DNA of 64,000 bases from JAKAGZ01 sp963748105 (GCA_963748105.1 CAVVHP010000010.1:175579-239578); one strand, 5' to 3'; positions 1 through 10,735 are shown, numbered from the stretch's first letter. The notes: generated by a model from the sequence alone, not told the origin. Translations and numbers: made by a program.

Positions 1-286
1 CGACTCTTTCCCACCCGGGAAGATTCGGCGGATTTTCCACAATTCCCTTTCCCTGAATTACTGTACCCGCGCAACCGATTCCTATCCCCGAAATTTTATA
101 ACTATTTTTTTGAAGAAGTTCGTTTATTCCTTTCTTAATCTGCGATACTACGATTTTAGGGCCGCCATCACCCATAGTTTTAACCAGGGTTTTTTTAATA
201 ATTTTACCTTCTTCGGAAATTATCCCGAGTTTTATATTTGTCCCCCCGATGTCAACACCGACTGCATATTTATTTTTCTTTGTCAT
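1..286 (-). CDS. ROK-family sugar kinase (glucokinase-like), N-terminal part, cut by window edge
   Basis: Translating the minus strand from the ATG at 286 gives the phosphate-binding motif DIGGTNIKLG near residue 12 and then a GTV/ENPPNLPGW segment typical of ROK glucokinases. Such enzymes phosphorylate glucose or related hexoses in the cytoplasm with ATP. The C-terminal sugar-binding and zinc motifs lie outside the window, so substrate cannot be judged. The start overlaps the stop of the upstream lipoprotein gene as ATGA (283-286), which suggests translational coupling. It could also be an N-acetylhexosamine or fructokinase member of the family. Confidence 0.8.
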   Translation of the reverse strand, partial: MTKKNKYAVGVDIGGTNIKLGIISEEGKIIKKTLVKTMGDGGPKIVVSQIKKGINELLQKNSYKISGIGIGCAGTVIQGKGIVENPPNLPGWERV

Positions 287-895
287 TTTGAATACTCTAT
301 ACTAACAATTTTTAGTTCTTCAGGATATTTGATATTTCCCAGTCCGGTATGAACTGTTGGCTGGGCAAAGAGTGTCAGCCTTGACGGCTGCGTTCCCCGC
401 CCCGTTAAGTTAAGAGCGAGATTGAGTAATCCTTCATAGCCTTTGTCCTTAAAAAATTTAATCAGGTCAACGCTGGCATTAAGCGGAATTACCGTTGTTT
501 CCCCGGTGCCGGGCACTGTAACCGGTGCACCGATGTTACCCGCAATAGTTTCTTTATCATCAATAAATAATCGCCATGGAAATGAATTTATTGTTGCGTT
601 TGTTCTTGCATATCCGCCGGTTCCGTCATTCGGATTTTCGGCATCTAACGAATAAAGTAAAGGTCAGTGGTAATGAACCCCGGATAAATGCGGCGGATAA
701 TTTTAGCGCTTCAAGCGATGAAAAATCATTTATGTTTCTTTTACCATCCAGGGATACCCCTGCAAGCTGCAGGTTAGTTGTATTCCCGAGTTTAAACTTT
801 AACCGCGATATATTTGTAAAAGTATTTAGTACGCTGCAGTTTAGCGCCGTAAGGGCGAGAACCAGAAGCAATATTGAAAGATTTAGTTTTTTCAT
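283..895 (-). CDS. LEA-2-like (water-stress/hypersensitive domain) lipoprotein, frameshifted
   Basis: Two minus-strand frames join into one protein. The first runs from the ATG at 895 with a lipoprotein-like leader ending in ALNC. After a one-base shift near 650 the second continues as LDAENPNDGTGGYARTNATI. The pattern of paired short strands, a LDAENPND-type segment and a second GTGETTVIPLN segment resembles LEA14/WHy domains, which are small beta-sandwich proteins of poorly known function. The C-terminus overlaps the ROK kinase start by 4 bp. The shift lies in a run of A/T and may be a sequencing error. Family assignment is by pattern only. Confidence 0.55.
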
Positions 896-931
896 TTTTA
901 TTAAAATTATTTTAAAGTTAAAATCCGGCTT

Positions 932-959
932 CCACCCGCCCGGGCGAACAGGCGGGAGG
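932..959. repeat. GC-rich inverted repeat, possible terminator
   Basis: CCCGCC at 935-940 pairs with GGCGGG at 951-956 around a 10-nt loop, with partial extension on both sides. It lies just upstream of the lipoprotein start (895) and downstream of the oxidoreductase stop (973), both on the minus strand. It could terminate or attenuate transcription between them. There is no clean U-tract, so it may instead be a dispersed palindromic repeat. Confidence 0.4.
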
Positions 960-972
960 GAATTAAATATAT

Positions 973-1963
973 TTACGAGATTTTTAATTCTTCGATCTTA
1001 TTGAGAATTATATTTGCTACTTTCAATGCCTTCAGACCGTCCTGCCCGGAGACTTTCGGCTGTTTATCGTTTAAGACAGCATCAACAAATAATTCAAGTT
1101 CATATTTCAGCGCATTAATCTCTTTTACTTCCGGCTGTTCGTAGACAACTCTCTTTTTCCTTTCACCAATCCCGATTTCACCGAATGATATCATAGAAGA
1201 TCCCGGCTTTTCATCTACGGGAATCAGACGATAAACTTCGGATATGCCTGTGATAAAATCAATAGAGATGTAATTATCCCTCTGAAATAATCTCATTTTC
1301 CTCATTTTTTTCTGTGAAATCCTGCTTGCCGTCACATTTGCAACCGCACCGTTTTCAAATTTAATTCTTGCATTTGCAATGTCTACCGTATCTGAAACCA
1401 CGGCAACCCCGCTTGCTTCAATATCTTTTACATCACTATTGACCAGGCTTAGAATTATGTCTATATCGTGGATCATCAGATCCAGAACAACAGCAACGTC
1501 CGTTCCCCTGGGGATTAAACTGTGAAAGCCTGTCTGTTTGAATGAACATAGGCTGCTCAATATATTTTTCGAGCGACACCAGCGCGGGATTAAATCTTTC
1601 AATATGCCCGACCTGAAGTTTCAGGTTTTTATCCCCGGCAATCTTTACTAATTCTTCGGCCTGGGGTATTGTTGCCGTAATTGGCTTCTCGATAAATACG
1701 TGAATGTTTTTTTCGAAACATTTTATAGCCAGTTCATAATGTGCGCTTGTCGTAGCTGCTATCGATACCGCATCAACCGAGCCAAGAAGTTCATCAACAT
1801 TTGAAAATGCTTTCACCCCGTATTCCTGCGAAGCATTTTTTAATTGTTCGGGATTGCTGTCGTAAATTCCGACCAGCTCTGAATTTGGAATTTGCAACAG
1901 CATTTTTGTATGCAGTTTTCCCAGGTGCCCGGTACCGATAACTGCTGTTCGTAATTTATTCAT
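973..1963 (-). CDS. Gfo/Idh/MocA-family NAD(P)-dependent oxidoreductase, frameshifted
   Basis: The N-terminal Rossmann fold begins AVIGTGHLGKLH, followed by HVFIEKPI (the EKP motif with the conserved lysine) and QVGHIERFNPAL. The second frame resumes at RGTDVAVVLDLMIHDIDI, which contains the family's catalytic His region. The join is at 1505-1513, where a run of four C reads as one base too many. Repairing it gives a protein of about 330 residues, normal for the family. The GHIERFNPA signature resembles UDP-GlcNAc 3-dehydrogenases (GnnA) used in lipid A synthesis, but no lipid A genes are adjacent, so the substrate is unassigned. It starts 3 bp after the reconstructed end of the DUF5103 gene. 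Confidence 0.8.
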
Positions 1964-1966
1964 AAT

Positions 1967-3203
1967 TTATTTGCTCACTATTTTATTGTAACCGATTATT
2001 TTATCGTATCCACCGTAATTCTGATCAGTATAATAAACAAAGACATGGTATTCGTTTGTCGTTTAATAGCTGTTTCCTTCAAGGATATACCAGTCGGGAT
2101 TTTCAATCCTGCCGTTGTTGAGTTCAGCAACAACATACTGGTAATCGTAAATCCCCCTTTTCAGTTCAATGGTTTTAGAAAATATACCGCCGCTGTATTC
2201 CATCATGTAACCGGGTGAAAGTTTCCAGTTGTTAAAAGCTCCGACCAGGTAAACATTTCCGTATACTTTATCCGGTGGCCTGATAGAGAAATTAACATTC
2301 AGGTATGTAGAATTCGGATCTTTATAACCATTAATCACGGAACCGCCGTTGTGATCGCGGCTTCCTTGCTTAAAAAACCTGGAATATTCCAGCCCGTCAA
2401 ACTGTGCGCGGACATTAACGGAATTGTACCTGTTTACATCCCTGAGGTCCACCTGCCTGTATTCATTTCCGGGATGAATATCACTGGCTATAAATCTGAA
2501 CCCCCTGTTCCCGTCGGAATAAAACTGGCGAACATTTGTATTAAAATTTCTATCAATAATCACAGGGTAATCAATTTTATGATTCTCTATAATGTATACA
2601 CAATTCACAAATCCGGGGAAAAGTTTATCTTTAAGAGTAAAACTAGTGGTAATATTAAAAACCTTGCCAAGATCGGTCGGGAAATAATTATTCCCCTCCA
2701 GCACTTCATTTTTTAATGTGTCGTGTATTGCGATCTCATCCCGGACTACATAAAATTTTCCATAACCGTAAACTTTAGATGTATCCTGCGCATCCGTTAT
2801 GAAGAACATCCAGTTTCCCGAGAAAGGAAAACTGACATACCTGTTGCTGTCAGGAAACTTACCGTGGTAATGATACATCGCCTTCTGCACTGTTGTCGGC
2901 AGGTTATTCAGACTAATATTCGGTGCGACATTTTTTCCAAAATTAATCAGGAAGGCATTTTCATATGGATTCCAGTTCCTGTCGCAGAACCGGAAAACTA
3001 TGCTCAAATCCGGCTGATGCATCGCGAGCAATATCAAAATCAATTGAGATATAACCTGCACCGCCATGCCCGTATGAAATAACCGGGAAAGCAGTTTCAT
3101 TTTCACCGGGGTAATATTTCAAACTTTTGAGCTGAATATCCTGGGGAAAAACATATGCAAATGTGAGCAGAAAAAGAAGAAATATGACCGCAATTTTATT
3201 CAA
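1967..3203 (-). CDS. DUF5103 / type IX secretion plug-like protein, with frameshift and in-frame stop
   Basis: A signal peptide (MNKIAVIFLLFLLTFAYVFPQ) leads into FPVISYGHGGAGYISIDFDI. After a one-base shift near 3010 the sequence continues DLSIVFRFCDRNWNPYENAF, the hallmark start of DUF5103, a family linked to the Bacteroidota type IX secretion apparatus. The C-terminal part has a carbohydrate-binding-like strand pattern (VGAFNNWKLSP). A TAA at 2063-2065 stops the frame after EGNSY. Reading through it gives TTNEYHVFVYYTDQNYGGYD to 1967, which matches the expected family end, so the stop is probably a G-to-T change or a read error. If real, the gene is broken. Confidence 0.75.
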
Positions 3204-3219
3204 GGAATCAGTTCGCCTT

Positions 3220-3939
3220 TTATTTCTGATTGTTAAAAATTTTCAATAACATCGTCTTAAAACCGTCAGCATCGCCGCATAAATAATACTTTTTTAGGAA
3301 TTGATTAGCAACCGTATGCTCACCGGTATTGTAATAATTGATGAACCCGCTTGCAATTGCCGCCTGAATTTTATGTGTTGTACTGCATGTTCTTCCATCA
3401 GTGTCATAATAATCATCAAGTGTCTGCAATACCAGGTCATTTTCATGCATAAAAACGTCATAAACAGATGCGTTGGCCAGGAAGACTGCCCCGTCTTCAA
3501 ATTTCCAGCAGTTTACCGGAAGAAAAGAAATAGTGCTGTCCGTGTTAAGAGTATCGAAGCGTGTATCGCCGGTGACATAAACCATTCCGTTTATATCCTC
3601 CGAATAGTCTTCGTATGGTTTAACTGATCCGGAATAGATAGAATCAGCCAGATAGAATGTGTCAATGGTATTGTAAATAAAAAGTGTGTAAAATTTCCTG
3701 TTATTATTTTCCAGGTAATCGATAACAACCAGCTCATTTACACCGTCGCTGTCCAGATCAGTGATGTAATCTTCGGGGTGAAAAAATATCTTTTGATAGA
3801 TTAAATTGCCGTCGTTAGATAATGCCTTTACAGACTGGCTGTCTGTTTTTAGTGAGTATGAATGGTAATCATATACACTATTCTGAGCAAATAGCGGAAT
3901 TGTTAAAAATAAGAAAAAGAGAATTAAGACTTTTTTCAT
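3220..3939 (-). CDS. Secreted protein of unknown function with a DxDxDG calcium-like loop
   Basis: The 239-residue protein starts with a clear signal peptide ending FAQ. At about residues 62-72 it has DLDSDGVNELVVID, the calcium-binding loop style seen in FG-GAP/VCBS repeats. This suggests an exported, possibly metal-stabilised protein. No enzymatic motif is seen and no family is recognised. It lies 16 bp upstream of the DUF5103 gene on the same strand and probably shares its transcript. Confidence 0.65.
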   Translation of the reverse strand: MKKVLILFFLFLTIPLFAQNSVYDYHSYSLKTDSQSVKALSNDGNLIYQKIFFHPEDYITDLDSDGVNELVVIDYLENNNRKFYTLFIYNTIDTFYLADSIYSGSVKPYEDYSEDINGMVYVTGDTRFDTLNTDSTISFLPVNCWKFEDGAVFLANASVYDVFMHENDLVLQTLDDYYDTDGRTCSTTHKIQAAIASGFINYYNTGEHTVANQFLKKYYLCGDADGFKTMLLKIFNNQK

Positions 3940-4069
3940 TTTTCCCGTAAATATAAAATGTATAAGTAAATATAGGGGTTTTAATCACAAAAGGTGAGGG
4001 GGAAATTCATATAGAAAAACTGCCCCAACCCGGTCTTCCACCTTTTTTTTCGGGCCGGGCCCTGTTTTT

Positions 4070-4103
4070 TATCAAAAGAAAACCCCGAACTTCAGGCCGG
4101 GGT
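4070..4103 (-). terminator. Rho-independent terminator of the pnt operon
   Basis: On the minus strand ACCCCGGCCTGAAGTTCGGGGT folds with a five-base GC-rich stem (4082-4103) and is followed by TTTTCTTTTGAT. It sits about 30 bp after the pntB stop codon. Confidence 0.75.
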
Positions 4104-4133
4104 AATTATTTATAGCGAGGAATTTAAAATCAC

Positions 4134-5520
4134 TTATAAGTTTTTGATCTCCGATGTCAGTTTTGAAATCGCGTCTTTTGCATCTCCGAAATACATAAGT
4201 GAATTTGTGCCGAAAAACAGTTCATTATCAATTCCGGCATAACCGGGATTCATAGAACGTTTATTGATTACCACAGTTTTTGCATAATCAACATTAAGTA
4301 TCGGCATGCCGAAAATCGGGCTGTTCTGATCGTGACGCGCGGCAGGATTAACTACATCATTTGCGCCGATAATTAATGCGATATCCGTATTTGAAAAATC
4401 ATCATTAATATCTTCAAGCGCGTACAGTTTATCGTATGATACATTAGCTTCAGCAAGCAAAACGTTCATATGGCCCGGCATTCTTCCGGCTACCGGGTGA
4501 ATTGCAAAACTGACCTTTATTCCTTTCTTCTCGAGAACGAGTGCAAGATCGCGCACCGCGTGCTGAGCCTGTGCAACTGCCATTCCGTATCCGGGAACAA
4601 TAATTACGCTGCTGGCAGCATCAAATATCATAGCAAGTTCTTCCGCATCAACCGATTTTACCGTTCCCTTATGTTCTGTTTCTGCGCCGGTACCGCTGCC
4701 GTCACCGCCAGCTGTAGCCCAGCCGCCAAGCAGTACATTCATCAGTGAGCGGTTCATCCCGCGGCACATTATTAATGTCAGGATGATTCCTGATGCACCA
4801 ACGAGCGCGCCGGCAATAATTAAAACGTTGTTGCCGAGAATAAATCCTGTTGTTGATCCTGCAAGTCCGGAGTAAGAATTCAGCAGCGAAATTGCAACCG
4901 GCATATCAGCACCTCCGATCGGGAGTACAAGCAGTACACCCAGGATCAGTGATGCTATAGTGACAATCAATACCAGTGTAGCGGAACCCGGGTTCAATAC
5001 AATGTAAACACCCGCAGCAATAACAATTAATAAGAAGAAGTGCATTAATCGGATGCTGCCCGGGATATTTTACAACTTTGCCTGTAACAAGTCCCTGCAG
5101 TTTACCGAACGCGATCATCGAACCGGTGAAAGTAACACCGCCGATCAGCAAACTTAAAATAATTGCGACGCCGGTATTTACAGGAATGCCCGGTGATAAC
5201 TTATAAAATTCGGAAAGAGCAACCAGGGTTGAAGCACCGCCGCCGAAACCGTTGAGCAGTCCAACCATCTGCGGCATACCGGTCATTTCAACTTTTATTG
5301 CCATCAGCGCACCGATAGCCGAACCGATAACAATTCCTATAATGATCCATTCATAAGTAACAACGTGCTGATCGAGAAGAGTAACAACAATCGCAATCAG
5401 CATACCAATGGATGCATAAAGATTTCCCGTGCGTGCGGTTTTGGGAGAAGCTAATTTCTTGATACCAAAAACAAAAAATATAGATGATATTAAATAAGCA
5501 ATTTCAATAAGTGTATTCAT
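4134..5520 (-). CDS. pntB: NAD(P) transhydrogenase subunit beta, frameshifted
   Basis: PntB forms part of the proton channel and the NADP(H)-binding domain III of the proton-translocating transhydrogenase in the inner membrane. The N-terminal frame shows successive membrane segments from MNTLIEIAYLI. The second frame holds the remaining segments, then IIVPGYGMAVAQAQHAV, the NADP-binding GYGMAVAQAQ signature, and the conserved GANDVVNPAAR. The frames overlap at 4906-5045 and join near 5040 (PGQHPIN/MHFFLL), consistent with one lost or gained base. The full product would be about 460 residues, the normal length. It is last in a three-gene operon, 8 bp after pntAB. Confidence 0.9.
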
Positions 5521-5528
5521 TTTTTATC

Positions 5529-5813
5529 TCACTTCTTTTTGAACATTTTAAGCATTCTGTCGGTTACCATAAACCCGCCAACAACATTTATCATAGCGAA
5601 AATTACGGCGAGTGTTCCGAGTATTGTACTGATCGTAAATTCCTGCATACCCGCACTTAGCAGCGCACCTACTATAGTGATCCCGGAGATAGCGTTTGAA
5701 CCGGACATCAGCGGTGTGTGAAGTGTCGGGGGAACTTTTGTAATCAGTTCGAAACCGACAAAGATAGCGAGAACGAATACGTATATTAACATTAATAAGC
5801 TTGCGCCTTCCAT
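5529..5813 (-). CDS. pntAB: NAD(P) transhydrogenase subunit alpha part 2 (membrane part)
   Basis: This 94-residue protein has three hydrophobic segments and the PNTB-associated pattern KVPPTLHTPLMSGSNAISGI, diagnostic of the membrane portion of the alpha subunit when it is encoded separately. It contributes helices to the proton channel. It sits 13 bp after pntAA and 8 bp before pntB. The split alpha subunit is the three-polypeptide arrangement known from Rhodospirillum-type enzymes. Confidence 0.92.
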   Translation of the reverse strand: MEGASLLMLIYVFVLAIFVGFELITKVPPTLHTPLMSGSNAISGITIVGALLSAGMQEFTISTILGTLAVIFAMINVVGGFMVTDRMLKMFKKK

Positions 5814-5826
5814 AATTCTTCCTCTT

Positions 5827-6972
5827 TTATTTTAACAATTCTTTAATTCTGGGATTAACTACTTCTTTGTTGTACGTAATTAATGCGCCTTTAACAATTT
5901 CATCTTCCAGGTTAATTTCTGTTTTTCCTTCCTTGCTGATATATTCTACCAGACTGAGAATATTTTTAGCGTACATTTCACTTGCATGATACGGAACTAG
6001 AGAAGGAATATTAGGTTCACCGATAATTGTTACTCCATATTTCCTGATAGTTTTTCCTTTTTCGCTCACTTCACAATTCCCGCCGAACTCAACTGCCATA
6101 TCAAGAATCACCGATCCTTCTTTCATATTTTTAACCATATCTTCCGTAACGAGAACAGGTGCTTTTTTGCCGGGAACAAGCGCGGTAGTAATTACAACAT
6201 CCGCTTCGGTAATATGTTTAAAGATCAGTTCTTTTTGTTTTTTCAAAAATTCTTCCGATGCTTCCTTAGCGTACCCTCTTTCATCCTGCATCTCTTCATC
6301 CGTATCAACCTCTATAAATCTTCCGCCGAGACTCTGCACTTCCTCTTTTACCGCGGAACGAATATCCGAAACTTCAACCACCGCACCCAATCTTTTCGCG
6401 GTACCGAGAGCCTGAAGGCCGGCTACACCGGCTCCCATAATCACAACCCTGGAAGGTGAAATTGTTCCGGCAGCGGTCATCATTAATGGGAATATTTTCC
6501 CGAGTTGATTTGCGCATAATAATACGCTTTTATAACCGGCAAGACTCGCCTGGGAACTGAGCGCATCCATTTTCTGGGCTAAGGTTGTACGGGGAACCAT
6601 ATCCATTGAGAATACATTTATTCCTTTCTCCGCGCATTTTTTTGCATCCTGTGGAAAATTAAGAGGGTATAAAAATGTTATCAGTGTTGTTCCCTCTTTC
6701 ATCAGATCAAGTTCATTTTTCTTCAATTCCGGATGATCGAGAGGCCTCTGCACTTTTAAGATTATATCCGCACCGGAATAAAGGTCAGTGACTTTATCAA
6801 TAATTTTGGCTCCGGCCGCCGTATATTTTTCATTTGTAAACCCGGCACTTAGCCCGGCATCTTTTTCAACGTGAATTTCAAATCCTGCTTTCACATATTT
6901 TGAAACTACATCGGGAACCAGCGCCACCCGGTTCTCACCCTGCATTATTTCTTTTGGAACAGCTATTATCAC
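5827..6972 (-). CDS. pntAA: NAD(P) transhydrogenase subunit alpha part 1 (NAD-binding)
   Basis: The 381-residue cytoplasmic domain I binds NAD(H). It begins IAVPKEIMQGENRVALVP, the alanine dehydrogenase/PNT N-terminal signature, and has the Rossmann motif GAGVAGLQALGTAKRLGA followed by VEVSDIR. Length is normal for a split alpha subunit. It is the first gene of pntAA-pntAB-pntB. The complex couples the proton gradient to NADPH formation from NADH, or the reverse. The 260 bp upstream (6973-7232) contain no gene and presumably the promoter. Confidence 0.93.
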   Translation of the reverse strand: MIIAVPKEIMQGENRVALVPDVVSKYVKAGFEIHVEKDAGLSAGFTNEKYTAAGAKIIDKVTDLYSGADIILKVQRPLDHPELKKNELDLMKEGTTLITFLYPLNFPQDAKKCAEKGINVFSMDMVPRTTLAQKMDALSSQASLAGYKSVLLCANQLGKIFPLMMTAAGTISPSRVVIMGAGVAGLQALGTAKRLGAVVEVSDIRSAVKEEVQSLGGRFIEVDTDEEMQDERGYAKEASEEFLKKQKELIFKHITEADVVITTALVPGKKAPVLVTEDMVKNMKEGSVILDMAVEFGGNCEVSEKGKTIRKYGVTIIGEPNIPSLVPYHASEMYAKNILSLVEYISKEGKTEINLEDEIVKGALITYNKEVVNPRIKELLK

Positions 6973-7232
6973 AGTAAACTCTCCTCTGAAAATTTTCAGA
7001 TAATTTTACTAAATATTTTTATTTTTTAATTGTGTCGTTTAACTCAGGATAATTGGTTCAATAGAAATTTTTATGCCGGAATTCGGGCCTGTTAAATAAT
7101 TTCTAAATACCAAATATTTACAAAATAACTACTTATAACGTGAAATAAAATGAATTGCGTATTATTATTTGATTAATTTTGCCGGCAAAGAGAATAATTT
7201 TTCAGTCATGAGAGAATTGTTGAAAATTTTTA

Positions 7233-8312
7233 CTATTCGGGCTGTTCGTGAGTAAGGCAATGAATTGTTCCCAGGCCCCATACAAGATCCACCGCGTGGA
7301 TTCCCGTAACTTCCCTGTCTTTAAAAAGTTCACCCAGTATCCCGAGAGCAATCCTGTCATTCGGGTCATTAAACGTGGGAACAAGAACATATTTATTTGA
7401 AATATAAAAATTGGCATAGCTTGCCGGTAGTCTTTCCCCTTTAAATATTACAGGATCCGGCATCGGGAGATCTATAACCTGCAGCTTTGAACCGTTTTCC
7501 AGTCTCATATCCTGTAGTCGTTCGCGGTTTTCATTAAGGGGTTTATAATTTGCATCAGAAGATTTTTTTTCCTGAACCAGCACAACCGTATTTTTATTTA
7601 CAAACCTGCATAGATCGTCAACGTGTCCGTGTGTATCATCACCGGCAATGCCTTTACCCAGCCACAAAACATTCCTGATCCCGAGATAATTTTTAAAAAC
7701 TTCTTCATAATCTTTTTTTGTAAAACCGGGATTTCTTACCTGCACTTCCGGATCCATTAAACATTCTTCCGTGGTAATGAGCGTACCTTTACCATTTATG
7801 TCAATACTTCCTCCCTCCAGCACAACGAATTGATCGTTATGCACCGGGATAAATTTTTTTATCTTTAATTTTTTTGATATAAATGCGGGAAGTTTTTCAT
7901 CTTTTTTATAATTGGAATATTTTGCCCAAGCATTAAACTTAAAATTTACAAGGGCAACTTCTCCCGATTTATTTTTAATAAAAGCAGGACCTGAATCACG
8001 CAACCATCCGCGATCAGTTTTCAGGATAAAATATTTTACACGCTTTTTATTTACACCAATAGCATTTAAAACTCTTTCAGCACTAAGCTGATGTTTTTTT
8101 GATTCAACAACTATATGAACATTTTCGCCTTCTGAAATTTTTCTTACTATTTCCCCGTAAACCCATGGAATTGGTGTCATTTTTCCCGGCCAGTCTTCCC
8201 TGTTATGAGGCCATCCGAGCCAAGTTGCTTCGTGTTTTTCCCATTCGGCGGGAATTCTATAACCTAGGTCAATCGGATGATTTTTTTTAAAATTTAAATT
8301 TTCAGTTTTCAA
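7233..8312 (-). CDS. aguA: Agmatine deiminase
   Basis: The enzyme converts agmatine to N-carbamoylputrescine in the putrescine route. It opens with YRIPAEWEKHEATWLGWPH, the family hallmark, and carries WLRDSGP, GDDTHGHVDDL and the C-terminal catalytic cysteine in GTIHCLTHEQP. The length of about 359 residues is typical. The start is a TTG at 8312 that overlaps the stop of the amidohydrolase gene as TTGA. No ATG is found nearby in frame and the overlap supports coupling. Its partner enzyme is the immediately upstream gene. Confidence 0.92.
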   Translation of the reverse strand: MKTENLNFKKNHPIDLGYRIPAEWEKHEATWLGWPHNREDWPGKMTPIPWVYGEIVRKISEGENVHIVVESKKHQLSAERVLNAIGVNKKRVKYFILKTDRGWLRDSGPAFIKNKSGEVALVNFKFNAWAKYSNYKKDEKLPAFISKKLKIKKFIPVHNDQFVVLEGGSIDINGKGTLITTEECLMDPEVQVRNPGFTKKDYEEVFKNYLGIRNVLWLGKGIAGDDTHGHVDDLCRFVNKNTVVLVQEKKSSDANYKPLNENRERLQDMRLENGSKLQVIDLPMPDPVIFKGERLPASYANFYISNKYVLVPTFNDPNDRIALGILGELFKDREVTGIHAVDLVWGLGTIHCLTHEQPE

Positions 8313-9228
8313 TTTTTCTTTCCGTCCAAAAATCTTTTTTCAATTCCATCGTAGGCATCTATTCTCCTGTCTCTCAGGAAGGGCCAGTTTCTCCGAATAT
8401 CTTCAAGATGATCAAGATCGACTTCCGCCATTACAATTTCTTCTTTATCTGTTGAACCCTGCGCGAGAATAACTCCCTGAGGATCGCAGATGAATGACGA
8501 ACCCCAGAATTCGAGCCCCGGCGTACCCGGTACTGTTACCTCGTGTCCAATCCTGTTGGCTGCTGCTAAATATACGCCGTTAGCAATCGCGTGCCCGCGC
8601 TGCACTGTTTGCCACGAATCAAACTGGGCTTTCCCGTATTTTTCCTTCTCGTGCGGATGCCAGCCAATGGCCGTCGGGTAAAACAATATGCTCGCGCCCT
8701 GGAGCGCAGTTAATCTCGCGCCTTCGGGATACCATTGATCCCAGCAGATCAGGGTACCGATATTTCCGTACCTGGTCTTAAATGATTTAAACCCGAGATC
8801 TCCCGGTGTAAAATAAAATTTTTCATAGAATGCGGGGTCATCGGGGATATGCATTTTTCTGTACATTCCGGAAATTTCACCATCCGAATTTATTATTACC
8901 GCGGTGTTGTGATAAACCCCCGGTGCGCGCTTTTCGAAAATCGGCACCACAATTACAACTTTATTTTTCTTTGCTGCTTTTTTCATCGCAATGGTGGATG
9001 GACCCGGGAAAAGTTTCGGCAAGATCAAAAATACCCACGTCTTCTTTCTGACAGAAATATTGAGTCCTGAAAAGCTCAGGCAGGCAGATAATCTGTGCGC
9101 CTTTTTTTGCTGCTTTATCCACCCACTTAACTGCCTTTGCTAGATTTTTTTCCGTATCGGCGACTGAATTTCAACTGAAGCAGTCCGACAGTAAAATTAT
9201 TTTTCTTTTTTGTTTTTTTCTTGCCCAT
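8309..9228 (-). CDS. aguB: N-carbamoylputrescine amidohydrolase (nitrilase family), two frameshifts
   Basis: AguB hydrolyses N-carbamoylputrescine to putrescine, completing the step begun by AguA. The ATG at 9228 gives MGKKKTKKKNNFTVGLLQLK. A shift near 9170 leads into AKKGAQIICLPELF, carrying the catalytic Glu. A second shift near 9005, in a CCCGGG run, leads into the long frame with the Lys (MYRKMHIPDD) and catalytic Cys (LICWDQWYPEGA). Repaired length is about 305 residues, normal for the family. The gene overlaps aguA by 4 bp. Confidence 0.88.
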
Positions 9229-9286
9229 TATTAAACTCGTATTTAATATAAACTATTCTTTAATCTAATTTTTGAAATCAATAATG

Positions 9287-10633
9287 TCAATTAATAACAT
9301 TATTGATTTCCTCTGATTCGGCCTGGCTATATGTTTTTGTAGTAATCAGAGTGCCGTAAGTATATTTTTCTTCTTTTAATAGTTTTCCTTTCTCAGAATA
9401 AGTTTTCACTATGCCATCCAGTCTGCCCATATAATAATTTTCTTCTTTCTTCAATCCCCCATACCTGTAATAATAAGTTTTCTTTCCCTTAAGTTTCAAA
9501 TCAGAATAGTTTGATTCGGTCTTCAAGCAGACCGTTATCATAATAGGTTTTATAATTGCCATCCGGTTTGCCGTTTTTGTTATAAAAAGCGGATTTCAAT
9601 TGCCCGTTTTCATAATAGGTAAGTCTCAATCCCGTTCGGCACGTCCGTTTTCATAATTTACTTCGGATTCAAGTTTTCCAGAAGGATAATAATTCCTCGT
9701 TATTCCTTTTTGAATTCCTTTTATATAATCAATTGATGATTTAATTATACCGTTTTCATAAAAAATGCTTGCTCTACCGTTGAGTGTGCCACTTACATAA
9801 TATAATTCTTTTTCAAGGTAACCGCTTTTGTAGTATAACTTTGAGACATCTTCTTTTTTCCCATCTTTATAAAAAACTAATTCCTTCAGCGTTCCTTCGG
9901 GATAATAATTTCTAACAGTTTTTTCCTGTGATTCGAACTTCCCTGTATAATCATATTTTATTCTATTAATTAATTCCCCGTTTCTGTACGTATCTTTTAC
10001 CCTGAGATTTGCTGAGAGATCATAAATATTTACTTCTCCTTCCAGCTTATCGTTAACAAAATCAGCTTCAAGTGCAACAACCTTATTAGTATGATAAACC
10101 GTTGTTCTGCCATTTAGCTGACCGTTCACATATTTTTTTTCAACCTCCACATCACCGTTTTTAAAATAAGTATAAGACGATCCTCTCAATTCACCGTTTA
10201 CATAATTCCATCTCCCTTCCAGTTCACCCGATTTATAATAAGTTTTAGTAATGCCTTCAAGTTTACCATGAAAATAATTCTGTCTGGCCCATAGCTCCCC
10301 GCTTTCATAATACCAGAGGGCGGAATCTTCTTTCATTCCATTTTGATAATTCCATATTATACTGAGTTTTCCATCCGGGAAATACCAGTAAGATTTCCCG
10401 TTCTCCTGTCCATCTCTAAATTCCCACTTTTTCCAGATCTTACCGGTCTGATAGTATTCGAAATAATATCCGTTTAGCTCACCGTTTATATATTCTCCCA
10501 GTGTTTTTACTACACCGTTCTCATAATATGTCCGTTTAAACGTTGATAATTCATCCTGCTGTGCTTTTGCAGCCGGCGGAAAAACAAAGCAGGCTATTAT
10601 AAATAAAATTAAAAATTTAGTTTGAGATATCAT
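9287..10633 (-). CDS. Secreted MORN-variant repeat protein, two frameshifts
   Basis: After a signal peptide (to about residue 25) the protein consists of roughly 20 copies of a 22-24 residue unit of the form YYxNGxLxxxxxYxNGxxxG, the MORN_2 repeat seen in proteins annotated as YwqK-like. The large frame ends at 9626. A shift near 9630 continues LRLTYYENGQLKSAFYNKNG, and a second near 9525 leads to the terminal frame ending at 9287. All three pieces keep the repeat period, so this is one gene of about 445 residues. Function is unknown; such beta-rich repeats usually bind partners. It faces the CDF transporter across a 154-bp divergent spacer. Confidence 0.75.
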
Positions 10634-10735
10634 CTACATCCGATTGATTGCGAAAAGGATCACGGGAATTAAGATACGAAAATACCATAAAATGATGATA
10701 AGAAAAACTAATAAAGAGGGCCCCGTTATATAATT

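Noticed and set aside
7178..7189. Perfect palindrome TTTGCCGGCAAA between aguA and pntAA
   Set aside because: Twelve bases with no loop, no repeat of it nearby and no regulator gene adjacent; too little to call an operator.
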